Below are positions 17,283-24,953 of a stretch of 64,000 nucleotides of DNA, in pieces. The position numbers were made by a program, and so were the translations under genes. Within the stretch, counting starts at the first letter, position 1, and each line of letters begins with the position of its first letter. This DNA is from Acidobacteriota bacterium (lineage in GTDB: Bacteria > Acidobacteriota > Terriglobia > Terriglobales > Acidobacteriaceae). A model generated the notes under the pieces. The model had not been told where the DNA came from. It saw only the letters and a list, made by a program, of their open reading frames with translations, and ran no database searches. The stretch is taken from the NCBI GenBank assembly GCA_031296105.1, contig JARLGJ010000020.1, forward strand, positions 124,001-188,000. The letters run 5' to 3'.

Positions 17283-18471
17283 CACCCAGGTTCCGTTTCT
17301 TGATTTGATTGCGCCTCACGTCGAGTTGGAAGATGAATTGGTTGAGAGCTTCCGCACGGCGCTGCGCTGCGCGCAGTTCATCGGCGGCAGCGCGCTCGGC
17401 AACTTCGAGAAGAACTTTGCCGCCTACCATGACGTTGCCGAATGTGTTGGCGCCGCCAGCGGCACGGATGCCCTGCTGCTGGCCTTGCTGGCCGGCGGCG
17501 TCAAGCCCGGCGAGACCGTGCTGACGACGTCGAACACGTTTATCGCTACGGCCGAAGCAATCTCGCAGGCGGGCGCCATGCCGGAGTTCATCGACATCGA
17601 CGAGGAGACCTGCAACCTGTCTCCCGCCAAGCTGCGCACATATCTGGAGAGCTGCTCCCGCGACGCCTCCGGGCGCTCCGTCAGCTGCCGCACCGGCTCG
17701 CCCATCACCGCCGTGTTGCCGGTGCATCTCTACGGACAGATGGCCGACATGGACGCCATTGAAGAGATTGCCGCCGAGTTCGGTTTGCAGGTTTATGAGG
17801 ACGCCTGCCAGGCGCATGGCGCCGAGTACTTTTCGCGGCGTTTGAACCGCTGGCGCAAGGCCGGCTCGGTTGGCCGCGCGGCGGCCTTCAGCTTCTATCC
17901 CGGAAAGAACCTGGGAGCCTGCGGCGAAGGCGGTGCGGTGACAACCCAGGATGCGGAACTGGCGGTCAGGGCGCGCATGCTGCGCGACCATGGACAGTCC
18001 CGCAAGTATTATCACGAGCTGGTAGGTTTCAACGGGCGGCTGGACGCAATCCAGGCTGGAATCCTGGACATTAAGTTGAAGCACCTGCCGGAGTGGACTC
18101 GCCTGCGCTGCGAGGCCGCGGCGCGCTACGACGCGAACTTTAAGAACTCGCCGCAGGTAGTCACGCCCGTCGTGCCAGCGTGGGCAAAGCCCGTGTATCA
18201 CCTCTATGTGGTGCGTGTGCAGGAGCGCGACGAGGTGCAGGCGAAGCTGGGGGCGGCAGGAATTGGCACGGGGATTCACTATCCGGTGCCGATTCATCTG
18301 CAAAATGCGTACTCTTCACTGGGATACTGTGCAGGAGATTTGCCGGTTACCGAGCGCTGCGTGCCGGAGCTGCTCTCGCTGCCGATGTTCCCGCAGATTA
18401 CGGAAGAGCAACAAAACAAAGTTGTTGAGGCGACAGTTCAAGCGACCGACGCGGTTCTTAGCCGGCCATAG
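17275..18471 (+). CDS. DegT/DnrJ/EryC1/StrS-family PLP-dependent sugar aminotransferase
   Basis: 398 residues with the full set of DegT markers. VPFLDLIAPH is at the N-terminus, GASGTDALLLAL binds the PLP phosphate, and YEDACQAHGAEY holds the cofactor-contacting Asp (about 176). SFYPGKNLGACGEGG contains the Schiff-base Lys (about 211), and a GFNGRLDAIQAGIL segment follows. It transfers an amino group from glutamate to a keto nucleotide sugar. A ~20-residue insertion rich in Ser, Arg and Cys (around 125-142) is less conserved. It overlaps the acetyltransferase gene by 8 bases and is the last gene of this three-gene unit. Confidence 0.92.
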   Translation: MNNTQVPFLDLIAPHVELEDELVESFRTALRCAQFIGGSALGNFEKNFAAYHDVAECVGAASGTDALLLALLAGGVKPGETVLTTSNTFIATAEAISQAGAMPEFIDIDEETCNLSPAKLRTYLESCSRDASGRSVSCRTGSPITAVLPVHLYGQMADMDAIEEIAAEFGLQVYEDACQAHGAEYFSRRLNRWRKAGSVGRAAAFSFYPGKNLGACGEGGAVTTQDAELAVRARMLRDHGQSRKYYHELVGFNGRLDAIQAGILDIKLKHLPEWTRLRCEAAARYDANFKNSPQVVTPVVPAWAKPVYHLYVVRVQERDEVQAKLGAAGIGTGIHYPVPIHLQNAYSSLGYCAGDLPVTERCVPELLSLPMFPQITEEQQNKVVEATVQATDAVLSRP

Positions 18472-18677
18472 GGAGCGTTTAGATACGGGAAATTCATTAG
18501 CAATCTAAATACCCAAGGTTTCGATCTGGTCCTTATGTGCTATGCTCTGTCCAGTCCAACTGGTGCCGTAGGGCCGCGTCTGTCGTAGTCGCTGGAGAGC
18601 CGTCTGCGCCACAGATCCTCCTTCGATCCGGCAGCATCTCAAACAATTTCAACTTGTGGCATCTCGAAGAGGATGCA

Positions 18678-20135
18678 ATGGCTGCTGTCCTTTCGAAGGG
18701 GAGTGAGTCCGCACGTCCAGACCCGCGTCAACTCTTGCTGGTCTGTGATGCTCCGCCTCTTCTTTCGTATCTGCATCGGTTCCTGGCGCGGGAGGGTGTT
18801 CGCACAACCGCGCTGAATTATGAACATGCCAAGTTAAGGGTCCAGCGGGGACTGACTCCTGACCTGGTGGTGCTGCACCTGAACGGAAACGGATCGCTAG
18901 GTGTGCTGGCCGAACTGCGTTTGGCGCTGCCGATTGTTCCCATTGTCGGCGTGTTCTCGATGCCGGACGGTAAATTTGCCGTAGATGCGCATCAGGCGGG
19001 CGCCACGGAATGCATTCGCCTTCCCTTCGACCTGGAATCGCTGAAAGAGACCGTGGATCGTTTCTTCTGTCTGACGGTTTCGCGCCGTCCGCTGGGCGAG
19101 CCCGTCCACGAAACAGCCCTTACCGAAGACACCTACTTTGTGAGCGCCAGCAAGCGGATGAACGAGATCCGCAGCCAGGGCGCCATGCTGGCGCAGGTGG
19201 ACCTGCCGATTTTGATCCTCGGCGAGAGCGGCACGGGCAAAGAGATTGTGGCCAAGTACATCCACAAGATGTCGCCGCGCGCCCACCGCACGTTCCTCAA
19301 GGTGAACTGCGCTGCCGTTCCGGCCGACCTGTTGGAGAGTGAACTTTTCGGCTACGAGCAGGGAGCGTTTACCGGCGCCTCGCGCGCCAAGCCCGGCAAG
19401 TTTGAGATTTGCAACATGGGCACCATCCTGCTGGATGAAATCGGCGAAATGCCGGCGGTCATGCAGTCCAAGCTGTTGCAAGTCCTGCAGGACGGCACGT
19501 TCTCCCGCCTGGGCGGGCGCACGCCGGTGAAGGTGAATGTGCGCGTCATAGCCGCTACCAACATTGACATAGATGCCGCCATCGCCGCTCGTACTTTCCG
19601 CGAAGATCTCTACTACCGTCTGAACGGCTTTTCAATCCAGATGCCGCCGCTGCGCGAGCGCAAGGAAGAGATTCCCGTGCTGGTGGAGCACTTTATGCGG
19701 AAACTGGCACCGAAGTTCGCCCGCCAGCCGATCACCATGTCCGAAGAGCTTCTGGATGCCTATATGCAGCACGACTGGCCGGGCAACCTGCGCGAGCTGG
19801 AGAGTTCGGTGAAGCGCTTCCTGGTGCTGGGCAGTGAGCAGCACGTACTCTCCGAGTTGAGCCGTGCCATGAGCGCCCGGGGCAATGCTCCCCGGCCGGT
19901 GCATACGGAGGCGGAAGGCCTCAACGTCAGCCTGAAGAAGCGCGCGCGCTCGGCGATGAACGAGGCAGAGACCGAGTTGATTGACGAAGTGTTGCAGCGG
20001 CATAACTGGAATCGCCGCCGCGCCGCCGATGAGCTGCAGATCAGTTACAAGGCGCTGCTGTACAAAATCCGGCAGTACGGGCTTTCGCCTTCGCGTGATG
20101 CCAATGGCCGTGGCGGCAAGGTTGCCTGCTTATGA
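18678..20135 (+). CDS. Sigma-54 activator with degenerate receiver domain (NtrC/PrsR-like)
   Basis: 485 residues: N-terminal receiver-like domain (about 17-130), AAA+ domain (about 150-390), and Fis-type helix-turn-helix at the end (RRRAADELQISYKALLYKIR). The receiver is degenerate. The acidic pocket reads LLVCDAPP, and the phospho-acceptor position is His in PDLVVLHLNGNG (about residue 67), so it probably cannot be phosphorylated. The AAA+ part is intact, with GESGTGKE (about 182-189), a canonical GAFTGA loop (229-234) and Walker B TILLDEIGE. Start ATG 18678 is preceded by GAGGA. It overlaps the next gene by 4 bases. The exopolysaccharide context resembles PrsR-type regulators of XrtA loci, but the target promoters are not identified. 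Confidence 0.9.
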   Translation: MAAVLSKGSESARPDPRQLLLVCDAPPLLSYLHRFLAREGVRTTALNYEHAKLRVQRGLTPDLVVLHLNGNGSLGVLAELRLALPIVPIVGVFSMPDGKFAVDAHQAGATECIRLPFDLESLKETVDRFFCLTVSRRPLGEPVHETALTEDTYFVSASKRMNEIRSQGAMLAQVDLPILILGESGTGKEIVAKYIHKMSPRAHRTFLKVNCAAVPADLLESELFGYEQGAFTGASRAKPGKFEICNMGTILLDEIGEMPAVMQSKLLQVLQDGTFSRLGGRTPVKVNVRVIAATNIDIDAAIAARTFREDLYYRLNGFSIQMPPLRERKEEIPVLVEHFMRKLAPKFARQPITMSEELLDAYMQHDWPGNLRELESSVKRFLVLGSEQHVLSELSRAMSARGNAPRPVHTEAEGLNVSLKKRARSAMNEAETELIDEVLQRHNWNRRRAADELQISYKALLYKIRQYGLSPSRDANGRGGKVACL

Positions 20136-20638
20136 GCGGCGACAGCAAGGGGCCGCCTCCGGCTGAGCAGACTGCGGCGCACAAGGTCGTGGTGCGGATG
20201 CAGGACGGCGCGGTCATCAAGGGGCATTACGCGGATGCGGAGTCAATTCGCAGCCTCGCCGCGGTAGATGGTTTTCTGCACCGTTTTTTGCAGGGCGACA
20301 GGGGCTTTGTCGCGAAGGAACAACCTAATCCTTGTGAGTTGAAATGGCCGGAGATCAAGGCCGTTTTTTTTGTCTCCAGCTTTGAAGGAGACCGCGACCT
20401 GGAGAAGGTTCACTTCTACGGCCAGGGGCCGGAGATTCGCACGATCTGGGTGGAAGTGACGTTCCATGACGGCGAGGTGTTGGAGGGCTACATGAAGAAC
20501 GCGCTGCCCAGGCTGAACGAAGGCGGATTCTTCCTGCGGCCGTCGAGCCCGGAGAGCAACAATCTGCTGGTCTTTGTGAATCTGGATGCTGTTACGCAGT
20601 TCCGGGTGCTCGGGGTGAGCACAACGGACTGTTCTTAG
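20132..20638 (+). CDS. Unknown protein translationally coupled to the sigma-54 activator
   Basis: A 168-residue soluble protein I cannot place. It has an internally repeated beta motif: HKVVVRMQDGAVIKGHY near residue 17 and VEVTFHDGEVLEGYM near residue 108. Each is followed by a hydrophobic strand and an FFL/FFV patch. That arrangement suggests two small beta-barrel or Tudor/PilZ-sized units. No signal peptide or membrane segment is present. The ATG overlaps the stop of the upstream activator (ATGA), so the pair is co-translated, and a role in modulating that regulator or its pathway is possible. This is inference from position only. Confidence 0.7.
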   Translation: MSGDSKGPPPAEQTAAHKVVVRMQDGAVIKGHYADAESIRSLAAVDGFLHRFLQGDRGFVAKEQPNPCELKWPEIKAVFFVSSFEGDRDLEKVHFYGQGPEIRTIWVEVTFHDGEVLEGYMKNALPRLNEGGFFLRPSSPESNNLLVFVNLDAVTQFRVLGVSTTDCS

Positions 20639-20669
20639 CGTACCTGCCGCGCGGCCTGTACGGGACTCC

Positions 20670-21137
20670 CTAAATCACCGTTTTTGCACTGGGCTTTGCG
20701 CGTTTGATGGCCACGGGCAGCGTCTCGGATGTGCTCGCAATCTGCGAAATGTCCCGGTGCTCGAGCACCGCCAGAACCTGCTGCTGCGCCTCTATCCAAA
20801 GGGGATGCGCCGGACACTGCTTGGAGCGGCTACAGGCGCGGCCCGAAGTGAGGCAGAGGTTGAGGAAGAGTGGACCATCAATGGCTTCGATCACCGTGCG
20901 CAGCGTGGCCCTTTGACCGGCGGGGAGAATGATGAATCCGCCGTCGTTGCCGCGATAGCTGAGAATGAGCCCGGCACGGGTGAGCGATTGCAGCACCTTG
21001 GAGAGAAAGCTTTTGGGAACCTCGGCGGCCTTGGCGAGCGTAGGAAGCGCGGCGCGCTCGCCGGCAGGGAGCCTCGCCAGGTGAATCATCACCCGAATAC
21101 CATAATCAGCCGCACGCGTCAGAAACATTCTGCACAT
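20670..21137 (-). CDS. Rrf2-family transcriptional regulator with Fe-S ligand pattern
   Basis: 155 residues. The winged helix-turn-helix is typical of Rrf2: FLTRAADYGIRVMIHLA, then LAKAAEVPKSFLSKVLQSL and YRGNDGGFIIL. The cluster-binding loop has Cys 95, 102, 108 and His 111 (C-x6-C-x5-C-x2-H). This is close to the IscR pattern (C-x5-C-x5-C-x2-H), so it should sense Fe-S status, redox or nitric oxide. ATG 21137 or ATG 21128 could be the start; the family usually begins at the latter (MFLTRAADYG), and neither has a strong ribosome-binding site. It is not obviously in an operon with ruvA upstream. Targets are unknown. Confidence 0.88.
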   Translation of the reverse strand: MCRMFLTRAADYGIRVMIHLARLPAGERAALPTLAKAAEVPKSFLSKVLQSLTRAGLILSYRGNDGGFIILPAGQRATLRTVIEAIDGPLFLNLCLTSGRACSRSKQCPAHPLWIEAQQQVLAVLEHRDISQIASTSETLPVAIKRAKPSAKTVI

Positions 21138-21222
21138 TATTCGATAGAAGGGTATGCGGCGTCCATAGCAGTTTTTGGACTGGAATCGAGCGCCGTGCGG
21201 AAGCCTGGGGGCGGAGCGGAAA

Positions 21223-21807
21223 TTAGTGTGCTAGTTCGCCGAGCGCGGCGCGGAAGAGTTGCTCGAAAGTGCGTCCCTCGGCAGGGCCGAGTTTTTCCAT
21301 CGCCTTCTCCGCGGCTTGCGGCTGGTAGCCAAGATTGACGAGGGCGGAGAGCACGTCTTCCTCCAGCGCGTGGCGCACCCGCGGCGGAGCGGCGGCCACG
21401 GCGAACTCGTTGAGCTTGTCCTTCAACTCCAGCACCATGCGTTCGGCAATCTTTTTACCCACGCCGGGCATGCGCGTCAGGCGCATGGCATCACCTCCGC
21501 GCAGAGTGGCCACCAGGTCCAGGGGCTTCATGCCGCCCAGTACGTTGACGGCTAGTTTGGGGCCGATTCCGCTGACGGAAAGCAGCTTCTCGAAGAGCGC
21601 TTTTTCCGCCGCCGAGGAAAAGCCAAAGAGCGCAAGCTGATCTTCGCGCACATAGGTAAAAATGAAGAGCATTACTTCCTTGCCGGGCTCGGGCAGCTCG
21701 GTAAAGGTGTTCATGCTGACGGCAACTTCATAGCCCACGCCGTGGCAGTCCACAATGACGCGGCCGGGCGTGGTTGCGTGCAGGATCCCGCGCAGAAGGG
21801 CAATCAT
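21223..21807 (-). CDS. ruvA: Holliday junction branch-migration protein RuvA
   Basis: 194 residues of normal RuvA length. The N-terminal OB fold begins MIALLRGILHATTPGRVIVD with the conserved GVGYEV. Two helix-hairpin-helix elements follow (LLSVSGIGPKLAVNVL and RLTRMPGVGKKIAERMVLEL). A linker and the C-terminal RuvB-binding domain (DVLSALVNLGYQPQAAEKAM) complete it. RuvA binds four-way junctions and loads the RuvB motor, acting with RuvC in recombinational repair. ruvB and ruvC are not in this window. An unknown gene lies 6 bases upstream on the same strand, suggesting co-transcription. Confidence 0.97.
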   Translation of the reverse strand: MIALLRGILHATTPGRVIVDCHGVGYEVAVSMNTFTELPEPGKEVMLFIFTYVREDQLALFGFSSAAEKALFEKLLSVSGIGPKLAVNVLGGMKPLDLVATLRGGDAMRLTRMPGVGKKIAERMVLELKDKLNEFAVAAAPPRVRHALEEDVLSALVNLGYQPQAAEKAMEKLGPAEGRTFEQLFRAALGELAH

Positions 21808-21813
21808 CGTGAT

Positions 21814-22560
21814 TTAGCGCGGCTCCGGGCGGCGCTTGTAGAAGATGTTGAACTCAAAGCCGCGCGGCGCGGGGAACAGATCATGCACCAGGCGCAGGCG
21901 TTCGGCCAGCGCCGAGGGCGCCAGCAGCGGATAATCGCGCTCGCGCAGTTCGTAGTAGTCCACGTCCAGGTAAAGCGAGAGCAGATAGATGGCAATGGAG
22001 TCGGCAAAGGCCGTCTCGTAGTATTCCTGGCGCGCGCGCTCGGCGTCGGGCACGGTGCTGGTTACAATCTTGCGCAACTCGTTGGCGTCGAGCGAGGTTT
22101 CGCCCTTCACCTTGTCCTGCACCTGCTTCCACACGAGGTCGGCAAAGGTCTGCGAAAAGCCGGTCTGCTCGGTAAAGGCGTGGGCCACGTTGATGAAGAA
22201 TTCAAAGGCCACGGAGAAGCGGTCGTCCATCAGGCGGGTGGAGATGAAGACACACTGCGCATCGCCGAGAGTAAGATTACGGTGACAAACGGCGCGGTCG
22301 CTCAGTTCCACGTCGTAGCGGTCGGCAATCAGCGTCTGCTCGCCATCGGCCACGGTAAGGGGAACGAAGTAAAATGCCTTGCGCGCCATGACGGCGGCAA
22401 TTGCCTGGGGCACGGCATCCACCATCCTCTGCAATTCGGCGGAAGAAAGATTGACTTCGCCGCTGGAGGCATAGCAGATCCCATTGGTGGCCTGTTGTAC
22501 AGGCGAGAGCCGGAGAACTTCTGCCGGGGAATGCGTGGTTGCCTGTTGTGTATGGGCCAT
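21814..22560 (-). CDS. Unknown cytoplasmic protein upstream of ruvA
   Basis: A 248-residue soluble protein that I do not recognise. It is largely alpha-helical in appearance, with acidic patches such as EELRKIV-type helices and the segment YYETAFADSIAIYLLSLYLD. It has no signal peptide, membrane span or known catalytic motif. It ends 6 bases before ruvA in the same direction, so the two are likely co-transcribed. Whether it acts in recombination or is simply a lineage-specific passenger cannot be told. Confidence 0.75.
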   Translation of the reverse strand: MAHTQQATTHSPAEVLRLSPVQQATNGICYASSGEVNLSSAELQRMVDAVPQAIAAVMARKAFYFVPLTVADGEQTLIADRYDVELSDRAVCHRNLTLGDAQCVFISTRLMDDRFSVAFEFFINVAHAFTEQTGFSQTFADLVWKQVQDKVKGETSLDANELRKIVTSTVPDAERARQEYYETAFADSIAIYLLSLYLDVDYYELRERDYPLLAPSALAERLRLVHDLFPAPRGFEFNIFYKRRPEPR

Positions 22561-22630
22561 AGGAAACTAAGACATTCTACAGCACACCAGCGGCGGCTGC
22601 GAGAAATGGGGCCGCGGAAGAGGAGAAGCT

Positions 22631-22957
22631 ATGCAGGCCGAGATCGATGAGCGCAAACCCAAGGTGCTGTTTGGTGGCGAACAGCATCCCCAGCCGGGTT
22701 GGTTCGTGTGGAGCGTGATGAAGGCCACACGCGTGCTTGGCTTTACTTTGCTATGGGCCGGCATTGGCATGGCCGTGGGACTGTTCTTCGGGATTCTGTT
22801 CGTGATGCTGGCCACTTCTTTCCAGCACCATGTGCCGGACATGAGCCTGGCCTACCGGGTGATCGCCGTGCCCGTGGCGGCGGTGTGCGGCGGGGTGGCA
22901 TTCGTCTGGACGCTGGTGGGGATTTTTCGCGCCGGACGGGGAAAGCAGCAGGGCTGA
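22631..22957 (+). CDS. Small predicted inner-membrane protein with two transmembrane segments
   Basis: 108 residues. Two hydrophobic spans are obvious: one around residues 34-61 (GFTLLWAGIGMAVGLFFGIL) and one around 75-98 (VIAVPVAAVCGGVAFVWTLV). A hydrophilic N-terminal ~30 residues and a short basic tail flank them. No family is recognised. An AGGAGAAGCT sequence precedes the ATG. It lies upstream of rpmE on the same strand but is separated by 73 bases. Confidence 0.7.
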   Translation: MQAEIDERKPKVLFGGEQHPQPGWFVWSVMKATRVLGFTLLWAGIGMAVGLFFGILFVMLATSFQHHVPDMSLAYRVIAVPVAAVCGGVAFVWTLVGIFRAGRGKQQG

Positions 22958-23030
22958 CACCCGGGGGTTGCCTGTCTGGCTACCAGCACGGTAAACTAAG
23001 TAGTCTGCGTTTTGCAGACGGATGAGGATT

Positions 23031-23249
23031 ATGAAAGCATCAACCCACCCGAAATATGAAGAGGTCCAGGTGATGTGCGCTTGCGGTGCTCGTTTTACGA
23101 CCCGCAGCACGAACCATGGCGACATCCACGTTGAAATCTGCTCGTCCTGCCACCCGTTCTTCACTGGCAAGCAGAAGATGTTGGACACTGCAGGACGCAT
23201 CGAGCGCTTCCGCCGCAAGTACGCGAAGGTCGAGCCCAAGCAGAAATAG
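23031..23249 (+). CDS. rpmE: 50S ribosomal protein L31, zinc-binding type
   Basis: 72 residues from ATG 23031, which has GATGAGGATT directly upstream; an ATG at 23022 is in frame but less well placed. It carries the Cys pairs of the zinc-containing L31 form, [13 protein letters not shown] and [15 protein letters not shown], so it belongs to the C+ class. The C-terminal [10 protein letters not shown] is the usual rRNA-contacting tail. It is followed after ~70 bases by a terminator hairpin, so it is probably transcribed alone. Confidence 0.96.
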   Translation: MKASTHPKYEEVQVMCACGARFTTRSTNHGDIHVEICSSCHPFFTGKQKMLDTAGRIERFRRKYAKVEPKQK

Positions 23250-23320
23250 TCCCGTGGGTGATCGGGGTCTCCGGCAAGCGATCCTTGCTGGGGTGAAGAT
23301 GCCCTCGGCGCAAGAAATTG

Positions 23321-23349
23321 AGCCCTCGCCAGAAGCGGGGGCTTTCTAT
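23321..23349 (+). terminator. Terminator hairpin after rpmE
   Basis: 9-bp stem AGCCCTCGC / GCGGGGGCT (one G-T wobble) with a 5-base loop, followed by TTCTATT, a weak U-tract. It lies 72 bases past the rpmE stop and before dusB. Confidence 0.7.
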
Positions 23350-23399
23350 TGCTCATCTAACCCAAAAGAGGACAAGGGCGCGATTCTGTTGCCGATGCG

Positions 23400-24518
23400 A
23401 TGGGAATCTGTCACCTGGCCGCCGAATACAATAAAGACGTGCATAAGTATTTTGACAATCCGATGGTCCGGCAAGTGCCGGAGGGCGTGCGGGTACCCGC
23501 CGAGCTGAAGATCGCCAACGTGAGCATCCGGCCGGCGACGGTGCTGGCGCCGATGGCTGGCGTGACGGATACGGTGTTCCGCCGATTCATTCGCGAGATG
23601 GGCGGCTGCGGCCTGCTGATGACCGAGTTCACCTCGGCCGACGGCGTGGTGCGTTGGCGCAACGCTACCGCCAAGCGCTACCTGCACTTCGCTCCGGATG
23701 AGCATCCCATCAGCTCGCAGCTTTTTGGCTCCCACGCCGACGCGATGGCCGACGCCGCGAAGCGCATCCAGGACCATGGTTTTGACATGGTGGACTTGAA
23801 CCTGGGCTGCCCCGCGAAGAAGGTTGTGAAGTGCAATGGCGGCAGCGGCCTGCTGCGCGACCTTCCCGCGATTCGCGAGATTTTTGAATCGGTGCGCAAG
23901 GCCGTTACGATCCCCTTTACAGTAAAGATTCGCGCCGGCTGGAGCGAGCGCGAGCTGGTTTATCACGAACTGGCGCGGATGGCCGAGGATTGCGGGCTGG
24001 ATGCGATTGCCATCCACGCACGCACGCGTGAGCAGGGTTATACCGGCCAGGCGCAGTGGCAGTGGATCGGTGAGGTCAAGTCGCTGGTGAAGATTCCGGT
24101 GATCGGCAATGGCGACATCATCACTCCCGAGGATGCGCGGGCCATGGTAGCCGAGACCGGCTGCGACGGCGTCATGGTAGGTCGCGCCGCGGCGTCGAAT
24201 CCTTGGATCTTCCGCCAGATTGCGCAGTTTACCGCCGATGGCCGTTATGAGGTTGCGTCGCGCGAGGACCGTTATAGGATGATCCACCGCTATTTCACCA
24301 TGCTGGTGGAGGAGGAGTTTCCTGGCGCGCTAGGTAAAATGAAGCAGTTCGCCTCCTGGTTCACGCATGGCGTGCAGGGCGGGGCCAAGCTGCGCAAGGC
24401 GATCTATGACGCTCGCGAGCCGCGCCACGTGGTTGAGTCCGTGGATGTGTTTTTTGCCGGACCGGTTCCTGAGGAGCCGGCGCCCGCCGGTACTGCATTA
24501 CTGGATCAAAGTAGTTAG
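23400..24518 (+). CDS. dusB: tRNA-dihydrouridine synthase (DusB/Nifr3 family)
   Basis: About 372 residues. The FMN-dependent TIM barrel is clear. VLAPMAGVTDTVFR is the phosphate/flavin strand, and VDLNLGCPAKKV holds the active-site Cys that protonates the uracil. VKIRAGW and IHARTREQGYTG are barrel strands, and IPVIGNGDI and GCDGVMVGRAAASNPW are the FMN phosphate loops. It reduces specific uridines in the tRNA D-loop. The first ~35 residues are poorly conserved, so the true start may be ATG 23463 rather than 23400; neither has a convincing ribosome-binding site. Confidence 0.93.
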   Translation: MGICHLAAEYNKDVHKYFDNPMVRQVPEGVRVPAELKIANVSIRPATVLAPMAGVTDTVFRRFIREMGGCGLLMTEFTSADGVVRWRNATAKRYLHFAPDEHPISSQLFGSHADAMADAAKRIQDHGFDMVDLNLGCPAKKVVKCNGGSGLLRDLPAIREIFESVRKAVTIPFTVKIRAGWSERELVYHELARMAEDCGLDAIAIHARTREQGYTGQAQWQWIGEVKSLVKIPVIGNGDIITPEDARAMVAETGCDGVMVGRAAASNPWIFRQIAQFTADGRYEVASREDRYRMIHRYFTMLVEEEFPGALGKMKQFASWFTHGVQGGAKLRKAIYDAREPRHVVESVDVFFAGPVPEEPAPAGTALLDQSS

Positions 24519-24623
24519 GTACGGAAGTTTCTGCTTTTGCTTGGGTTGAGATTTGGAATGGAGCGATCGGGTTACAATTCCGTTGAGAAACGGAATGAAT
24601 CGGTCCGGAAAGAGGAAGATATC

Positions 24624-24953
24624 GTGACTTCGCCGACGCGTAAATTTCGCCGTACGAAGGTGGATGTCCGGGTAAGGCTTCACTTCCCGGAGCGGGAGAG
24701 TGAGAGCGCCGTCGTCCGCACCTATGAGATGAGCGAGGGCGGCCTGAGCGTGTACACCACTGAGGCTTTGACCGTGGGGACAGCGCTGGAAGTGGAGTTT
24801 TCGTTGCCGGGCGTCAAGCCGTTCCGCACGCCGGCCGTGGTGCGCAATGTGCGCGGCTTCCGCTGTGGCCTACAGTTAACGGACCCCAGCAAGGAACAGC
24901 GCGCGGCGATTCTGCACTACCTGGCTTCAGTGGCGGACGTCATCGAGATCTGA
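24624..24953 (+). CDS. PilZ-domain protein (putative cyclic-di-GMP receptor)
   Basis: About 109 residues from GTG 24624, chosen because AGAGGAAG stands 8 bases upstream; longer in-frame starts (ATG 24558) lack such a site. The c-di-GMP signature is readable: the basic RKFRRTKVDVRVRL at the N-terminus and EMSEGGLSVYT, corresponding to the (D/N)xSxxG motif with Asp/Asn replaced by Glu. A single PilZ beta-barrel makes up nearly the whole protein. It could link cyclic-di-GMP to surface polysaccharide production. Its 3' end overlaps the convergent hydrolase gene by 37 bases. Confidence 0.82.
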   Translation: MTSPTRKFRRTKVDVRVRLHFPERESESAVVRTYEMSEGGLSVYTTEALTVGTALEVEFSLPGVKPFRTPAVVRNVRGFRCGLQLTDPSKEQRAAILHYLASVADVIEI

